DNA of 64,000 nucleotides from Lachnospiraceae bacterium. Lineage in GTDB: Bacteria; Bacillota; Clostridia; Lachnospirales; Lachnospiraceae. Positions 44,211-53,930 of the stretch are shown here, piece by piece (position 1 is the first letter of the stretch; every line of letters begins with the position of its first letter). The stretch is from assembly GCA_910574885.1 (NCBI GenBank), contig CAJTDD010000011.1:62001-126000 (forward strand), written 5' to 3'. Below the pieces are notes generated by a model. That model was not told the origin of the DNA and searched no databases. It saw nothing but the letters and a program-made list of their open reading frames with translations. The translations under genes and the position numbers were made by a program.

Positions 44211-44870
44211 ATGGATGTCCTTGGGGAAGAACTCTATGCGGACACAGAACTCATAAAGTGGAAAGGGCACCGCTGCTACCTTCATGTTTATTTTGACAGT
44301 ATCAAAGCCGCGCTGGATGAGAAAAAGTTCAGCCATCGGATTCTGATGGAATATGAGGAACTCTGCTCAGGGAGTACGGTAAAAGAGCATCAGAAAGACT
44401 ACGAAAGATTTTTTACTGTCAAGGAGACTCCTAAGCGGGGCAGGAAGGTTGAATACAATCAGGAAGCGATAGATGTCTGCAGAAAGAACCGTGTTGGCTG
44501 GCTTGTGCTTGCGACAAATGATGTCAAAGATCCGGTGAAGGCACTTGAAATATATCGGATGAAGGATACAATAGAAAAGCACTTCGATGACTTGAAAAAT
44601 GACCTTGATATGAAAAGGCTGCGTATCCATTCCTCAGCAGCAATGGACGGGCGGCTGTTTATCCAGTATATTGCCCTGATACTTACTTCTCAGATTAAAA
44701 ACATCATGAATGAGGCCGGATGGTTCAAGAGCCATAATATGCAGGAAGTGATAGATGAGATGAAATCCTTGCGGGTAGTTTCTGTTGAAGGGAAACGTAA
44801 ACAGATCTACACAACGACAACAGCTTTTCAGAAAGAAATTATTGAACTCTTTGGTCTTAACATCGGCTAA
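44211..44870 (+). pseudogene. C-terminal fragment of an IS1634/IS4-type transposase
   Basis: 219 codons. RMKDTIEKHFDDLKNDLDMK, RLRIHSSAAMDGRLFIQYIA are the DDE-domain C-terminal signature (Y-(2)-R-(3)-E-(6)-K type) of IS1634-like transposases, normally above 500 residues. The N-terminal half with the first two acidic residues is missing, and no inverted repeats are visible. Its 5' edge cuts the toxin pseudogene. Confidence 0.75.
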
Positions 44871-44929
44871 CATATGTATAATTTATATGGGATTTTAGGT
44901 TGTACTTATTCAAATAAATCATATGGTCA

Positions 44930-45007
44930 GGCATATCCGTAATCTCTGTAATTGCGGATAGTAGCTATATGTTCCGTGTTAAATTATAAGCGATTTTGCT
45001 TAGAAAA
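44930..45007. repeat. Conserved boundary repeat, copy 2
   Basis: GCGGATAGTAGCTATATG, then TTAAATTATAAGCGATTTTG and AGAAAATCAAC. Matches copies at 33737, 47925 and 63525; here it touches the KilA-N gene's stop. Confidence 0.65.
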
Positions 45008-45877
45008 TCAACTGTTTGTTCCCGTATCTTCAATAAGATTTTTCTTTAGTGCTTCAATCGTATCTTGGTTCTTTTTCAAAAGTTCTAACTGCCTATAAGC
45101 TTTTTCTCTTAATATTTTCAGCCTCTCAATTTTCGGCACTTCCTGTCTTATTAAGTCAGCATTCGTATCTTCCAGATTGATAAGTACCACCAATTCTTCC
45201 GCTGAAGCAAAATCTCTGATATTTGGCGTTTTTCCGCTTATTCCTTTTTCACTTCTCCATTGCGCCGCCGTTTTCCCAAACAAAGCCATATTCAAAATAT
45301 CCGCTTCTGAAGCATATGTATATGCCATCTCCTGCGGAGACAATGTTGGTGTTATCAGAAATTCCTTTACCGCATCTGTATGGATACGATAATTAATTTT
45401 TGATAATTCTCTCTTTGCATCCCATCCAATCGCTAATCTGTTTGCTTCGTCTTTCTTTAATCGTTGATAGTCCTTGATAATATAAAGTTTAAATTCTGGC
45501 GAAATCCACGAAGCAAACTCAAAGGCAATGTCTGTATGAGCATAAGTGCCGCCATACCGACCTGATTTTGATATGATACCGATTGCGTCCGTTGCTTTTA
45601 TCCATTGCTGCGGCGTCAGCGTAAACGCATTATCTCCCGATTCTGCTTTAAACCTATCGAATTCGATAGGTTTAAAATTGGGGTTGTGGATTTGTTCCCA
45701 CAAGCCCAAAAACGAAATCGTGGAATGATTACGCATCCAGTTTGCCACCACAATAAAAGCATTATCAGGATTTTTATATTTAGCAATATCTGTCAGCGAA
45801 ATATAAGCGTCCTCATTAACGACATCGCCCATTACTCTAATTTCTGTTCCGTTAGCATCTATTTTCATATTCTTCAT
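45008..45877 (-). CDS. KilA-N domain protein
   Basis: A 289-residue protein. The KilA-N DNA-binding fold is in the N-terminal 130 residues (ISLTDIAKYKNPDNAFIVV, GRYGGTYAHTDIAFEFASWI), followed by a helical region and a C-terminal coiled coil (ILREKAYRQLELLKKNQDTI). The family is common in phage and mobile elements; its role is unclear, with links to regulation or anti-phage functions. The C-terminal end is duplicated at 33771-33890. AGGAG lies about 14 bases from the first ATG. Confidence 0.88.
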   Translation of the reverse strand: MKNMKIDANGTEIRVMGDVVNEDAYISLTDIAKYKNPDNAFIVVANWMRNHSTISFLGLWEQIHNPNFKPIEFDRFKAESGDNAFTLTPQQWIKATDAIGIISKSGRYGGTYAHTDIAFEFASWISPEFKLYIIKDYQRLKKDEANRLAIGWDAKRELSKINYRIHTDAVKEFLITPTLSPQEMAYTYASEADILNMALFGKTAAQWRSEKGISGKTPNIRDFASAEELVVLINLEDTNADLIRQEVPKIERLKILREKAYRQLELLKKNQDTIEALKKNLIEDTGTNS

Positions 45878-45904
45878 TATTTCTCATTATCTCCTTCTGC
45901 CACG

Positions 45905-46375
45905 CTACAACTGGCAAACCATTATATATTCTTCTTCATTTTCCCCTACTACTTGAAAATCTACTTTCTGATACATATTAACTGCATAATTCGCTTTCTG
46001 CACGGATAAAGATGTCTGCTTATATCCTTTGTGTTTTAGAAATCGCAGCATTTCTTTCATAAGTGCCGTACCTAACCCCAAATGCCTGTATTCTTCATAA
46101 AGCGATATGGCAAGGGAAGGCGTTTCATCGTCAATATGCCCGTAATCATTCATAACACGTACCCATACTGCGCCCACAATCTTTTCTTTTACTTCCGCAA
46201 CCAAGCACCAATCATCTGCTTTCCCAAAATCAGCGATATATACTTGAAGCTCTGGCTGTTCAACAATAGATTTTGGCGGTTTTTCCATTTCTTCTGGAAT
46301 AAAAATCGCTTCATACAGAAAATCAGATAATATGTAGTATTCATTTTCTCTGATTTCTCTAATCCGATAATCCAT
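45905..46375 (-). CDS. GNAT-family N-acetyltransferase, paralog 2
   Basis: 156 residues, same length and about 80-85% identical by eye to the gene at 33055-33525. Acetyl-CoA loop YRHLGLGTALMKEML and VQKANYAVNMYQK are intact. It starts upstream of the KilA-N gene on the same strand. Substrate unknown. Confidence 0.9.
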   Translation of the reverse strand: MDYRIREIRENEYYILSDFLYEAIFIPEEMEKPPKSIVEQPELQVYIADFGKADDWCLVAEVKEKIVGAVWVRVMNDYGHIDDETPSLAISLYEEYRHLGLGTALMKEMLRFLKHKGYKQTSLSVQKANYAVNMYQKVDFQVVGENEEEYIMVCQL

Positions 46376-46387
46376 ACTTATATAACC

Positions 46388-46846
46388 TCAAACAATAAAA
46401 TTAACAATACCATATGTCAAATGGCAAATTAGAAAAATGGAAATTGGCACAACTGCTATCATATTTTTTCTATCAATAGCAAAAAACAAAAACGCCAAAC
46501 ACGGGGGAATTGTCAGCCCCAATATAACACCTGTATTCACGGTACCTGAATAATATCCTACCCAACTTGCAAAATATATTAAGCAACAAATTATCGCAAG
46601 AATAATTAAAGGCGTGATATGGAATTTATGGCTCTTTACGTTAACAAAAACACACAAAGCTATAACCATCATAACCTGACAGACAGAAGCTATGGTGTCA
46701 ATCACTTCAGTAACCGATTCCGCCCTTAATACATCATTAGGTGCTGGAACAGCAAACCAAATAAAGTTAGGTATCATTATAATCAAAAACAATAATAGCC
46801 CATAAATATTGAACCCAAACTTATATTCTTTTAGCACCAAATTCAC
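46388..46846 (-). CDS. Small membrane protein, unassigned
   Basis: 152 residues with four hydrophobic helices (LLLFLIIMIPNFIWFAVP; VMMVIALCVFVNV; HITPLIILAIICCLIYFAS; VVPISIFLICHLTYGIV). It overlaps the preceding GNAT stop by four bases, so is coupled to it. I do not recognise the family. Confidence 0.7.
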   Translation of the reverse strand: MNLVLKEYKFGFNIYGLLLFLIIMIPNFIWFAVPAPNDVLRAESVTEVIDTIASVCQVMMVIALCVFVNVKSHKFHITPLIILAIICCLIYFASWVGYYSGTVNTGVILGLTIPPCLAFLFFAIDRKNMIAVVPISIFLICHLTYGIVNFIV

Positions 46847-47361
46847 TCCCTTATTTCTTCTTTTAGTAAAGAGTACATTTTCATATCCATTACCTTACCA
46901 TTCTTCACGGCATTGCTTCTCAATGTACCCTCATATTGAAACCCTGCTTTTTCAAGCACCCTGCAAGACGCTATATTATAAACAAACGGCTCTGCATAGA
47001 TACGGATAATATCACTTTCTCTAAAAACATACTCACATATTTGCCTGACAGCTTCGGTCATAATGCCTTTGCCCCAATATTCCTCAGCAATATAATATCC
47101 TAACTCGGCGGTTTGCCTATGAATATTTTCTTGCCGAAAAATGCCAATACTGCCAATCACTGTATTATCTACGGTAATAGCAAAAGCAAAGGTTTCGTTT
47201 TCATCTGCGGAAAGCATAGCAGAAATAAAATCTTTTCCATCCTGTTCAGTATAAGGGTAAGGCAACCCATCACGAAGATTATCTTGTACTTTTTTATTTG
47301 AAAGTGCAGCCGCCAAATCTTTTGCATCTGATAGCTCCCATTTTCTTATTCTGCATTTCAT
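46843..47361 (-). CDS. RimJ/RimL-type GNAT acetyltransferase
   Basis: 172 residues. ELGYYIAEEYWGKGIMTEAV is the typical RimJ/RimL acetyl-CoA segment, with NIASCRVLEKAGFQYEGTL and LYSLLKEE near the end. Members acetylate N-terminal or side-chain amines of proteins, peptides or antibiotics. GAGAGGA precedes the ATG; the membrane-protein gene follows by overlap. Confidence 0.92.
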   Translation of the reverse strand: MKCRIRKWELSDAKDLAAALSNKKVQDNLRDGLPYPYTEQDGKDFISAMLSADENETFAFAITVDNTVIGSIGIFRQENIHRQTAELGYYIAEEYWGKGIMTEAVRQICEYVFRESDIIRIYAEPFVYNIASCRVLEKAGFQYEGTLRSNAVKNGKVMDMKMYSLLKEEIRE

Positions 47362-47387
47362 TTTTCAATTCCTCTCAATCCACATTT

Positions 47388-47788
47388 TCAATTTTCTTTT
47401 AGCTTTTTCTCCATGATTTCATAAATCAGCTTTACGTCATTTTCCAATTCGTATATCCCATGCCCCACCGTTTTATAGCCTCTATGCTCATATAAACACG
47501 CTGCCGGAAGCGAAGCGTCCAAAATAACCGTATCATATGTTTTAGAAATTTCCTTTTCCAAACAATTCATAACATGCGAGCCGCAGCCCTGATTTTGATA
47601 AGCGGGCAGCACATATACCCCTGTAATATGATTGCCATCAAAACAACCTGTTCCGACAATCATATCATTATACACCAACACTCCCATATTTCCCGATGCT
47701 ATTCCGTTTAGAATGTGTTCTTTACTATGATGTCTGCAAAAGAAATCCACTACTTCCTTTGGATAATATTTCGGATAGACCTTTACTA
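47388..47788 (-). pseudogene. N-terminally cut GNAT acetyltransferase
   Basis: The frame is open from a repeat boundary near 47788 (VKVYPKYYPKEVVDFFCRHH) and contains an intact acetyl-CoA loop YQNQGCGSHVMNCLE and YEHRGYKTVGHGIYELEND. The first 25-30 residues, present in the related fragment at 32689-32916, are replaced by boundary-repeat sequence, so it is probably inactive. A shorter start at 47750 is possible. Confidence 0.65.
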
Positions 47789-47980
47789 ACTAATTTTGTT
47801 TAGGAATTATTCTCTGTCGAGTATGTAAATCTTTTGATTATTTGATATATCCATATTATCCTGCCTATATGAGCTAATGTTATCATTTTGTTATCGCTGT
47901 TGATAACACTGGCTGTGTAACTGCGGATAATAGCTATATGCTATGGCTTAAATTAAAAGCGAGTTTGTTAAGAAAATCAA
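47785..47980. repeat. Long boundary repeat, copy of 63390-63583
   Basis: About 195 bp, over 90% identical by eye to 63390-63583: CTAACTAATTTTGTTTAGG, TTGATTATTTGATATATCC, GCGGATAATAGCTATATG, then the AAGCGA(G/T)TTTGTTAAGAAAA core. It cuts the GNAT gene on one side. Confidence 0.75.
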
Positions 47981-48021
47981 CACTAAGTTTTGGAGTCAAT
48001 TTTACAAACAGGAAATTGTCC

Positions 48022-48537
48022 CTAGAAATCAATATTGACTTCATATTTATCTTCAAAGAGTATGTAGTTTAATTGATATTTCTGTGCATTACGTAATACT
48101 TCTGCATTGTCTTCCAAAACACTCTTCATCGTATAGCATTCATCATCTAATCGTTTTTCAATGGTGTTTGCATATCCTCTTATGTCTGCAAAATGACTTC
48201 TAATATAGCCTTCACTCATTATAAGACAATAATATTTAATATTTTCGAGATATTCGTAAACAAAATCCTTTTGCCAATCAAACGGAATATAGCAACCCTC
48301 AACAATTAAATTCTGCTTATTTTCAATAGCCGTTTTAACTATCTCACGAACGATAGGCCATAGATATGCGGTTAAATCCTTATCACTGCTCATTGGTGTG
48401 AGTTCTGTATTTCCACTGCGAATTAACCCCATTTTTAGATGGTCTATTGATAAATATGGGTATTTATATTTTTCAAGTAACTTTTGAGCAAGTGCTGTTT
48501 TACCTGTATGCGATGCTCCTGTAATTAAAATAACCAT
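48022..48537 (-). CDS. P-loop kinase-like protein
   Basis: 171 residues. Walker A GASHTGKTALA follows the first strand, the LIVEGCYIPFDW strand carries a likely substrate/acidic position, and the C-terminal half is a helical lid. It looks like a small nucleotide/metabolite kinase of the AAA_33/adenylate-kinase type, as found among clostridial cargo genes. ATG 48537 follows GAGGA; a GTG five codons upstream is less likely. Substrate unknown. Confidence 0.75.
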   Translation of the reverse strand: MVILITGASHTGKTALAQKLLEKYKYPYLSIDHLKMGLIRSGNTELTPMSSDKDLTAYLWPIVREIVKTAIENKQNLIVEGCYIPFDWQKDFVYEYLENIKYYCLIMSEGYIRSHFADIRGYANTIEKRLDDECYTMKSVLEDNAEVLRNAQKYQLNYILFEDKYEVNIDF

Positions 48538-48611
48538 CTCTTGTATCCTCACAATTTCAGACTTTTCGTTCCTTGTAACTTCCTGATAAACTGGAATTTA
48601 TATTATAGCGC

Positions 48612-49319
48612 CTATTTCAGCTTTATATAGATACCTACAAAACAAGTATATGGCCTAATGATTGTTTCAAAGTGTTGTCTGTCACCATAAGCAAACTGAT
48701 TATTTGTTGCAATCCACTCACCCCATGCTTTTTCAAAGCAATCCATTTCCCATGTTATGACCGTTTTAATTCTGTCGTGGCTGCCAACAAGTTTTTTCCA
48801 GTGTGTTGGACTTTTAAACATATAGGCATCATCACCAAGCCAATCAAATAGGAGCTCTTTTGCACAGTTTGTGTATTCATCTTTCAAACCAGGAATACCA
48901 ATTAAAACTACCCCACCGTCTTTCATAAACGGCAAAATTTTCTCTTGAAAAAATCCCTCTTGACCTGCAAAATAATGATAAGAATCAATACTAACCAGAG
49001 CATTAAACTGCTTTTCTTCAAAATGAAGGTTGTTCGCATCTTCGCAAATTGGCTCTATCTGTTCACCAACTCCCCATTGAGTAAATCGCTTCCCATTCTC
49101 TTCTGCACTAATCCATAGGTCGTTTGCATAAACCTTCGCCTTTGTTTCTTTCGCAATTACAAAACTTGTTAATCCTGTTCCGCATCCCAAATCAAGAATC
49201 AAATCATCATCGGTCAGTTGTAAGGGATATTTGTCAAGTAATTCAGCTAAAATCCTGACACTATTTGGTCCCATCATCGTTTCTTCTGAAATGTATTTCT
49301 TATAGCTGCTAATATTCAA
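48612..49319 (-). CDS. SAM-dependent methyltransferase
   Basis: 235 residues from a TTG start at 49319 preceded by GAGGAGG; a longer frame to 49370 has no site. Motif I LILDLGCGTGLTSF binds SAM; VYANDLW and ALVSIDSYHYFAG are motifs II-III of class I enzymes, and GGVVLIGIPG is the later strand. The target is unknown; small-molecule methyltransferases of this type are frequent cargo. No neighbour is functionally linked. Confidence 0.88.
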   Translation of the reverse strand: MNISSYKKYISEETMMGPNSVRILAELLDKYPLQLTDDDLILDLGCGTGLTSFVIAKETKAKVYANDLWISAEENGKRFTQWGVGEQIEPICEDANNLHFEEKQFNALVSIDSYHYFAGQEGFFQEKILPFMKDGGVVLIGIPGLKDEYTNCAKELLFDWLGDDAYMFKSPTHWKKLVGSHDRIKTVITWEMDCFEKAWGEWIATNNQFAYGDRQHFETIIRPYTCFVGIYIKLK

Positions 49320-49423
49320 AAGTCTTACCTCCTCTAAATTCCGATTTTTCAATCTAATTTCTTTTTCCAAGTATACACAAATTCATAAGATTTTTCAATT
49401 CTCCGAACTATTTTTTTGATTGA

Positions 49424-49454
49424 GAGACACTTCCACATACGGCAGAAGTGCCAC
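49424..49454. terminator. Hairpin after TnpV remnant
   Basis: ACTTCC and GGAAGT-type arms (49427-49433 with 49443-49449), weak; possible terminator for the minus-strand TnpV remnant. Confidence 0.35.
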
Positions 49455-49461
49455 CTATAAC

Positions 49462-49839
49462 TTATAAATAGATTACCTCGCGCTCCACAACTTCCCTTAC
49501 ACAAGCCCGAATATTATTCATCTTTTGAACCCATAAAATCTGATTTTCTGCCTTTAACTGCTCCGTCACCCCCTTCCTTTCGGCATATTCCCTTACCAGC
49601 CGAGAAAACATATCCTCTGCCTGTTCATCCACACTTGCAAGGTATTCATTCAGCCTGCCGCTTGTCAGTAGATTGAGATAAATGAACTGCTTATGCTCTT
49701 TGATATACTGCAAATGCCTTTGCCCTCATAAGCCTACCGGCTTTTCTTCTTCGGGAGGTAATGCAAGCTCTGGGAGATAGTATTCGCCTTGCCTTGCATA
49801 CCAAAGACCGTTATTTTCGTCATAAATCCTGTTTTCCAT
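49462..49839 (-). pseudogene. TnpV-type transposon protein, nonsense mutation
   Basis: Reading from ATG 49839: MENRIYDENNGLWYARQGEY, YLPELALPPEEEKPVGL, then TGA (49726-49728) where intact TnpV has TGG (Trp), then GQRHLQYIKEHKQFIYLNLL and NIRACVREVVEREVIYL. A single base change explains the loss. TnpV is an accessory protein of clostridial mobilizable transposons of unknown role. Confidence 0.75.
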
Positions 49840-49891
49840 AATGTTTCCTACCTTTCCTCTTTGTTGTTTTTAAAGCATTTCCCTCGCTGTT

Positions 49892-50791
49892 TCAACTTCT
49901 GCGCCGCTTTTGCCTGCTCCAAAAAGCTGTCCATCTGCTTACTGCCACTTTATTTTTATACGACTTCGCCGACATGAACCCCTGCGGCTCTGGCAACTGG
50001 TATTCTGGGGAAGTGTCAAGCACCTGTTCCAGAGTTTTTAGGTTTTCCATTCCTTTGTCGTAATTCTCCACCCTGTCCGACAATATTTGAAATTCCTCTT
50101 TTTTCTCCGAAATCTGCCCCTCAAGCTGAATGACCTCTTTTTCCCGCTCCCGCTTTTTATAATCAAGGACAGACAAATGTTTCTCATGCGTACCTTTATG
50201 CTCCCATTCAATGCCATGCCGCCCCATCACAGCGGCAAGGTTTTCTTTTTCGGACTGTACCCACTGGCTCCACTCCGTATCGCCACGGGAGCCGCCTTTG
50301 AATCCCTGCGCCGCCAACGCCTGTTTCAGAGATACCCTCGTATCAAGCCCACGCTTGCTGCCCGTCGTGAACGGGACAAAGTCAATGTGCAGATGCGGCG
50401 TTGCTTCATCCATATGGATATGAGCGGAAAATACATAAAGGTTCGGGTTTCGCTCTTGAAATCCATGATAATATTCATCTAAAATCTTCCTTGCAAGCTG
50501 TCCGTTCTCACTTCCTGCACTCATGTTCTCCTTATCGCCAATCTGCAAAATCAGTTCATGGAACGGCTTTTCCTGCTTTGAGTTCCGTATCTTCTCGTAA
50601 TAATCGGCAATGCGGCGGTCTGCCCTCGTCTGTTTCTCGTTATATCTCTGTAATGCTTTATCAAACAGCTTATGATATACTTTCTTGATATTCTCATTGC
50701 AGTAATCTACATTGAGGTGGGAGCGTTCACCATCCACATTTTCATTCTTAAACTTGCGGCTGTTATGGTTGACCGAGCCTTTCCCCACCAT
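49892..50791 (-). pseudogene. MobA/MobL relaxase of element 1, C-terminally truncated
   Basis: 299 codons. GKGSVNHNSRKF near the start, and the metal-binding HIHMDEATPHLHIDFVP (HxDE..PHxH) of MOBV relaxases are intact, as is the GLDTRVSLKQAL segment. After SAKSYKNKVAV the frame shifts and ends early; the other frame continues QMDSFLEQAKAAQKLKQR. Compared with the 456-residue relaxase of element 2 about 150 residues are missing or out of frame. The nicking domain might still function. Confidence 0.75.
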
Positions 50792-51123
50792 TGCGCTAAT
50801 CGTCCGTCTTATAAAATCACGCCCTTTCTTCTCGGCTGGTAGGCTTTGTTACTTTCCCGAAAGTAACGCAAATGCACTTTTGTCGGCTGTGCCAACAAAA
50901 ATGCAACCCGCAGGCGGGTTTTGCGCTCTCCGAGGGGTGAGCGTGTGCCAGTGGCACACAAGCTGCGAACCGACCGAGTCGGCAGACGAGACAGAGCCGC
51001 CTTTGAAAAGGCACTCTCTGCACTCTCCGCCAAACTTCAAACAGTGTCAATGTGTGACGATGGTGACAATGTTTTAGACAACGCCCCTGCGCTCATAAAC
51101 ATTGTCACCTTTGACACCGTTTG
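50792..51123. other. oriT and iteron-like region of element 1
   Basis: Gene-free. GTTACTTT-CCCG-AAAGTAAC (50848-50867), adjacent to GCAAATGCACTTTTG, is shared with element 2 and is the likely oriT hairpin. Further on are GTGTGCCAGTGGCACAC (50941-50957) and a perfect inverted repeat GGTGACAATGTTT (51062-51074)/AAACATTGTCACC (51097-51109) amid several GTGTCA/TGTCAC words that look like replication iterons. Confidence 0.6.
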
Positions 51124-52266
51124 TCACGCTTCCCCATTAATCTCTTTCCAAAGGGAAACCTTTCTGCCATTGTGGGTACGGCTGTTCTGATAGCGGATAC
51201 CATAATCACGGAACAGCCTGCTTGCATTGATACTAAGCCTTAAGGAAAGCACATTCGGCTTAATATCCACGCCGAGCCTTTCACAAAGTTCTGAAGCTGT
51301 CCCCTCCCAATTGTCACTCGCCGAAAAAAGAGTAGCTGCTATTTTTTCAAGTAAAGGCTCTGGCGGCTCTTTCCACAGCTCTGTTTCCGATTTTTCAAAG
51401 TTCCACACCAGACGCTCGGCATCTCTCACAAGATGGACTTTCATATCCTGCTGGTCTCTGCCTGCCACATCAAGCGTGGCGTTATTGGAAATTCGCTTTT
51501 CCTTGCTGAGAACAAATGCTCCGTCTGCTGCACCCATCAGTCCATTTGTTCCCGAAATCATATCAAAAATATCTTCCGCTTTCTGCTTTCGGGTGTGATG
51601 GACAATGAGCATCGTAACTTTGTAACTGTCTGCCAATGCTTTGAGCCTTGCCACAATGTCATAGTCGCTTGCGTAACTGTAATCTGCACCGCCAGCTTCA
51701 CGGACACGCTTTAAGGTGTCTATGATTATTAAACCAGTTTCGGGATGTTCCTGCATAAACCCTCTGATTTGTTCTTCCAAACCGCCATTGACCGTTTTAC
51801 ACTCTGTTGCAAAATATAGGTTGCCTGTTTCTTCTGCACCGAACATCTGGAACAGCCGTTTCTGCAGACGTGGGTAATCATCTTCAAGCGCAAAATATAA
51901 AACCGTCGCTTTCCGCACCTTGTATTCCCACAACGACATTCCAATGCTGATATGGTAGGCAATCTGAGCCATCATAAAACTTTTCCCCACCTTTGGAGAG
52001 CCTACGAAAAGGTAGGTTCCTCTTTGGAGCAGACCATCAATCAGCGGCGGCTGTATATCAAATACCGTATCATAAAGTGCCGCCATAGATACGGTTTTCA
52101 GATAGGACGAGTCTAGCTGCCACAGCATTTCCCTCTGCATTTCCTCAAAACTATTGATATTTTCGTCATAGTTGGATATACTATGGTCAGTACATTTTTG
52201 AATTGGCTGCTCCGTATCTGCGCTAACAGATACATTTGGGGTAGCCATTTCTTTTTTATTCGCCAT
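51124..52266 (-). CDS. RepA-like AAA ATPase of element 1
   Basis: 380 residues. Walker A FVGSPKVGKSFMMAQ, Walker B GLIIIDTLKRVREAGG, and LIVHHTRK with GTNGLMGAADG are typical of RepA/AAA_25 helicase-type proteins of mobilizable elements, which support element replication. ATG 52266 follows AAAGGAG; an in-frame GTG two codons upstream lacks spacing. It overlaps the small accessory gene by 11 bp. Its homolog in element 2 shares the layout but is diverged, matching the different iteron sets. Confidence 0.88.
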   Translation of the reverse strand: MANKKEMATPNVSVSADTEQPIQKCTDHSISNYDENINSFEEMQREMLWQLDSSYLKTVSMAALYDTVFDIQPPLIDGLLQRGTYLFVGSPKVGKSFMMAQIAYHISIGMSLWEYKVRKATVLYFALEDDYPRLQKRLFQMFGAEETGNLYFATECKTVNGGLEEQIRGFMQEHPETGLIIIDTLKRVREAGGADYSYASDYDIVARLKALADSYKVTMLIVHHTRKQKAEDIFDMISGTNGLMGAADGAFVLSKEKRISNNATLDVAGRDQQDMKVHLVRDAERLVWNFEKSETELWKEPPEPLLEKIAATLFSASDNWEGTASELCERLGVDIKPNVLSLRLSINASRLFRDYGIRYQNSRTHNGRKVSLWKEINGEA

Positions 52267-52588
52267 CTTCACACTCTCCTTTCAGACCGCCGAGGATAAC
52301 GGCAATCAGTTCGATTGTGTCAAGCAGTTCTTCATTTACGCCGCCCGCTTCAATCCTCTGCAATTCTGCAAGGACGGCGGAAAGCTCATTGCGGAGAGCC
52401 TTATACACCCTCGGATTTCCCTGCACTACTACATCTTGGCATAAGAGCCGCCTTGTGATATAGTCCTGCTTGGTAAGCCCCGAAAGGCGCACCGCCTTGT
52501 CAATCCGCTCGCTTTCTTCGGGAGATACCCGAAAAGCGACGGTCTTATTCCTCCAACGGTTGCAGTTGTCTGATTTCGATGCTTTCAT
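52256..52588 (-). CDS. Small accessory DNA-binding protein of element 1 (RHH-like)
   Basis: About 110 residues. KTVAFRVSPEESERIDKAVR looks like a ribbon-helix-helix start, followed by the strongly conserved TKQDYITRRLLCQDVVVQGN. The equivalent gene in element 2 is 107 residues. It may assist relaxase or replication. Its N-terminus (KASKSDNC) is fused into the damaged integrase 3' end, so the original start is lost; ATG 52588 is a substitute. Confidence 0.65.
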   Translation of the reverse strand: MKASKSDNCNRWRNKTVAFRVSPEESERIDKAVRLSGLTKQDYITRRLLCQDVVVQGNPRVYKALRNELSAVLAELQRIEAGGVNEELLDTIELIAVILGGLKGECEDGE

Positions 52589-53567
52589 GCCCCACACGGT
52601 CGGCAATCGCCACCGCTGAAAACTCCATGTCAATCAATAAACTGATGTGGCTGTGGCGCAAATCGTGAATCCATATGCGTTTCACCCCTGCGGCTTTTGC
52701 GCCCCTGTCCATCTCGTGATGGAGGTAGCTCTTTGTTATTGTAAAGATACGGTCTTTCTTTTTTAAACCGTACAGTATACCGATATACTCCTGCATTTCC
52801 TTGCAGAGAAACTTCGGCATCTTGATTGTTCGGTTGCTTTTCTTCGTTTTCGGAGAGGTAATCACATCTTCCCCGTGCAGGCGTTGGTAGGATTTGTTAA
52901 TCGTGACTGTTTCCTTATCAAAACTAAAATCTGCGGCGGTCAGGGCTAATAATTCTCCCTCTCGGATTCCGCACCAGTAAAGCATTTCAAAGGCGTAAAA
53001 AGAAACTGGCTTGTCCATCATTTCATCTGCAAACTTTTTATATTCCTCTTTCGTCCAGAACAGCATTTCCTTGTGTTCCTCACTCCCCATATTGCCCGCC
53101 TTTGCCGCAGGATTGGAGCGGAGGTCATAATAGCGCACTGCATGGTTGAAGATAGCGGAAAGCTGGTTGTGGACGGTTTTCAGATACGTCTGCGAATAGG
53201 GATTGCGCTTTTCATCACGGTAGGCAAGCAGCTCATTCTGCCATGCAATGATTTCCTTTGTGCCAATCCCGCTAATCTTCATTTTCCCGAAGTACGGAAG
53301 AATCTTTGTCCGAATGATATGCTCCTTTGTCAGCCATGTGTTTTCTTTCAGTCGGTTCTTGACGTCATTCACATAAAGCTCTGTAAAAGCTTCAAAGTCC
53401 ATATCAAGGTCAGCGGAATTTTGCAACTGGAATTTTCGCTCCCACTCCTGCGCCTCCCGCTTTGTGGCAAACCCACGCTTGCATTTCTGTTTCCGCTCCC
53501 CTTTCCAGTTCACATACCTTGCCATCACATACCATGTGCCATTTCCCTCATTCTTAAATACTGGCAT
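52545..53567 (-). pseudogene. Tyrosine integrase of element 1, lacking the catalytic tyrosine
   Basis: 340 codons. The N-terminal arm-binding and core domains are intact (ELLYWCGIREGELLAL with catalytic Arg, HDLRHSH with HxxR, GHES). After VGHESIEI the sequence jumps to RQLQPLEE and stops; the intact copy in element 2 continues with TYRYAHLFP, which holds the nucleophilic Tyr. A deletion has fused the integrase into the accessory gene. It should bind DNA but not recombine it. Confidence 0.85.
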
Positions 53568-53768
53568 TTACTCCATCTCCTTTCCCTGTTTTTCTCCTGC
53601 TCCGTAAAACCTTTCTTGAAAATACTGGCGGTTTACTCTCCCTGCAATCGTGATAACCCCCTGCTCCTTCAGCTCGTCATTCAGTTTCTTGATGAGCTTG
53701 TAAGCGTAAGGCTTCGATACAGAAAGCTCCTGCGCCACCTCGTCCACACGGATAAATTTGTTGTCCAT
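53568..53768 (-). CDS. Excisionase-like small DNA-binding protein of element 1
   Basis: 66 residues from ATG 53768. KFIRVDEVAQELSVSKPYAY is a winged helix-turn-helix of the Xis/MerR-like type and the end (NRQYFQERF) is typical. The element 2 counterpart is at 62119-62298. It starts immediately before integrase 1 and is presumably its directionality factor. Confidence 0.8.
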   Translation of the reverse strand: MDNKFIRVDEVAQELSVSKPYAYKLIKKLNDELKEQGVITIAGRVNRQYFQERFYGAGEKQGKEME

Positions 53769-53930
53769 ACAACCTCTCCTTTCCTTATTGCCGCCCATTA
53801 CTCTGGGCATATAGGTATGCCCTTGCGGCGTTTTTTGTTAAGCGTTTTTGCTTAATTCATAATACTAAACATTTTTGCTACTGTCAATAGGTTTGCAAGA
53901 AAATATTAAACTTTTTTGTTTCGCTTATTC

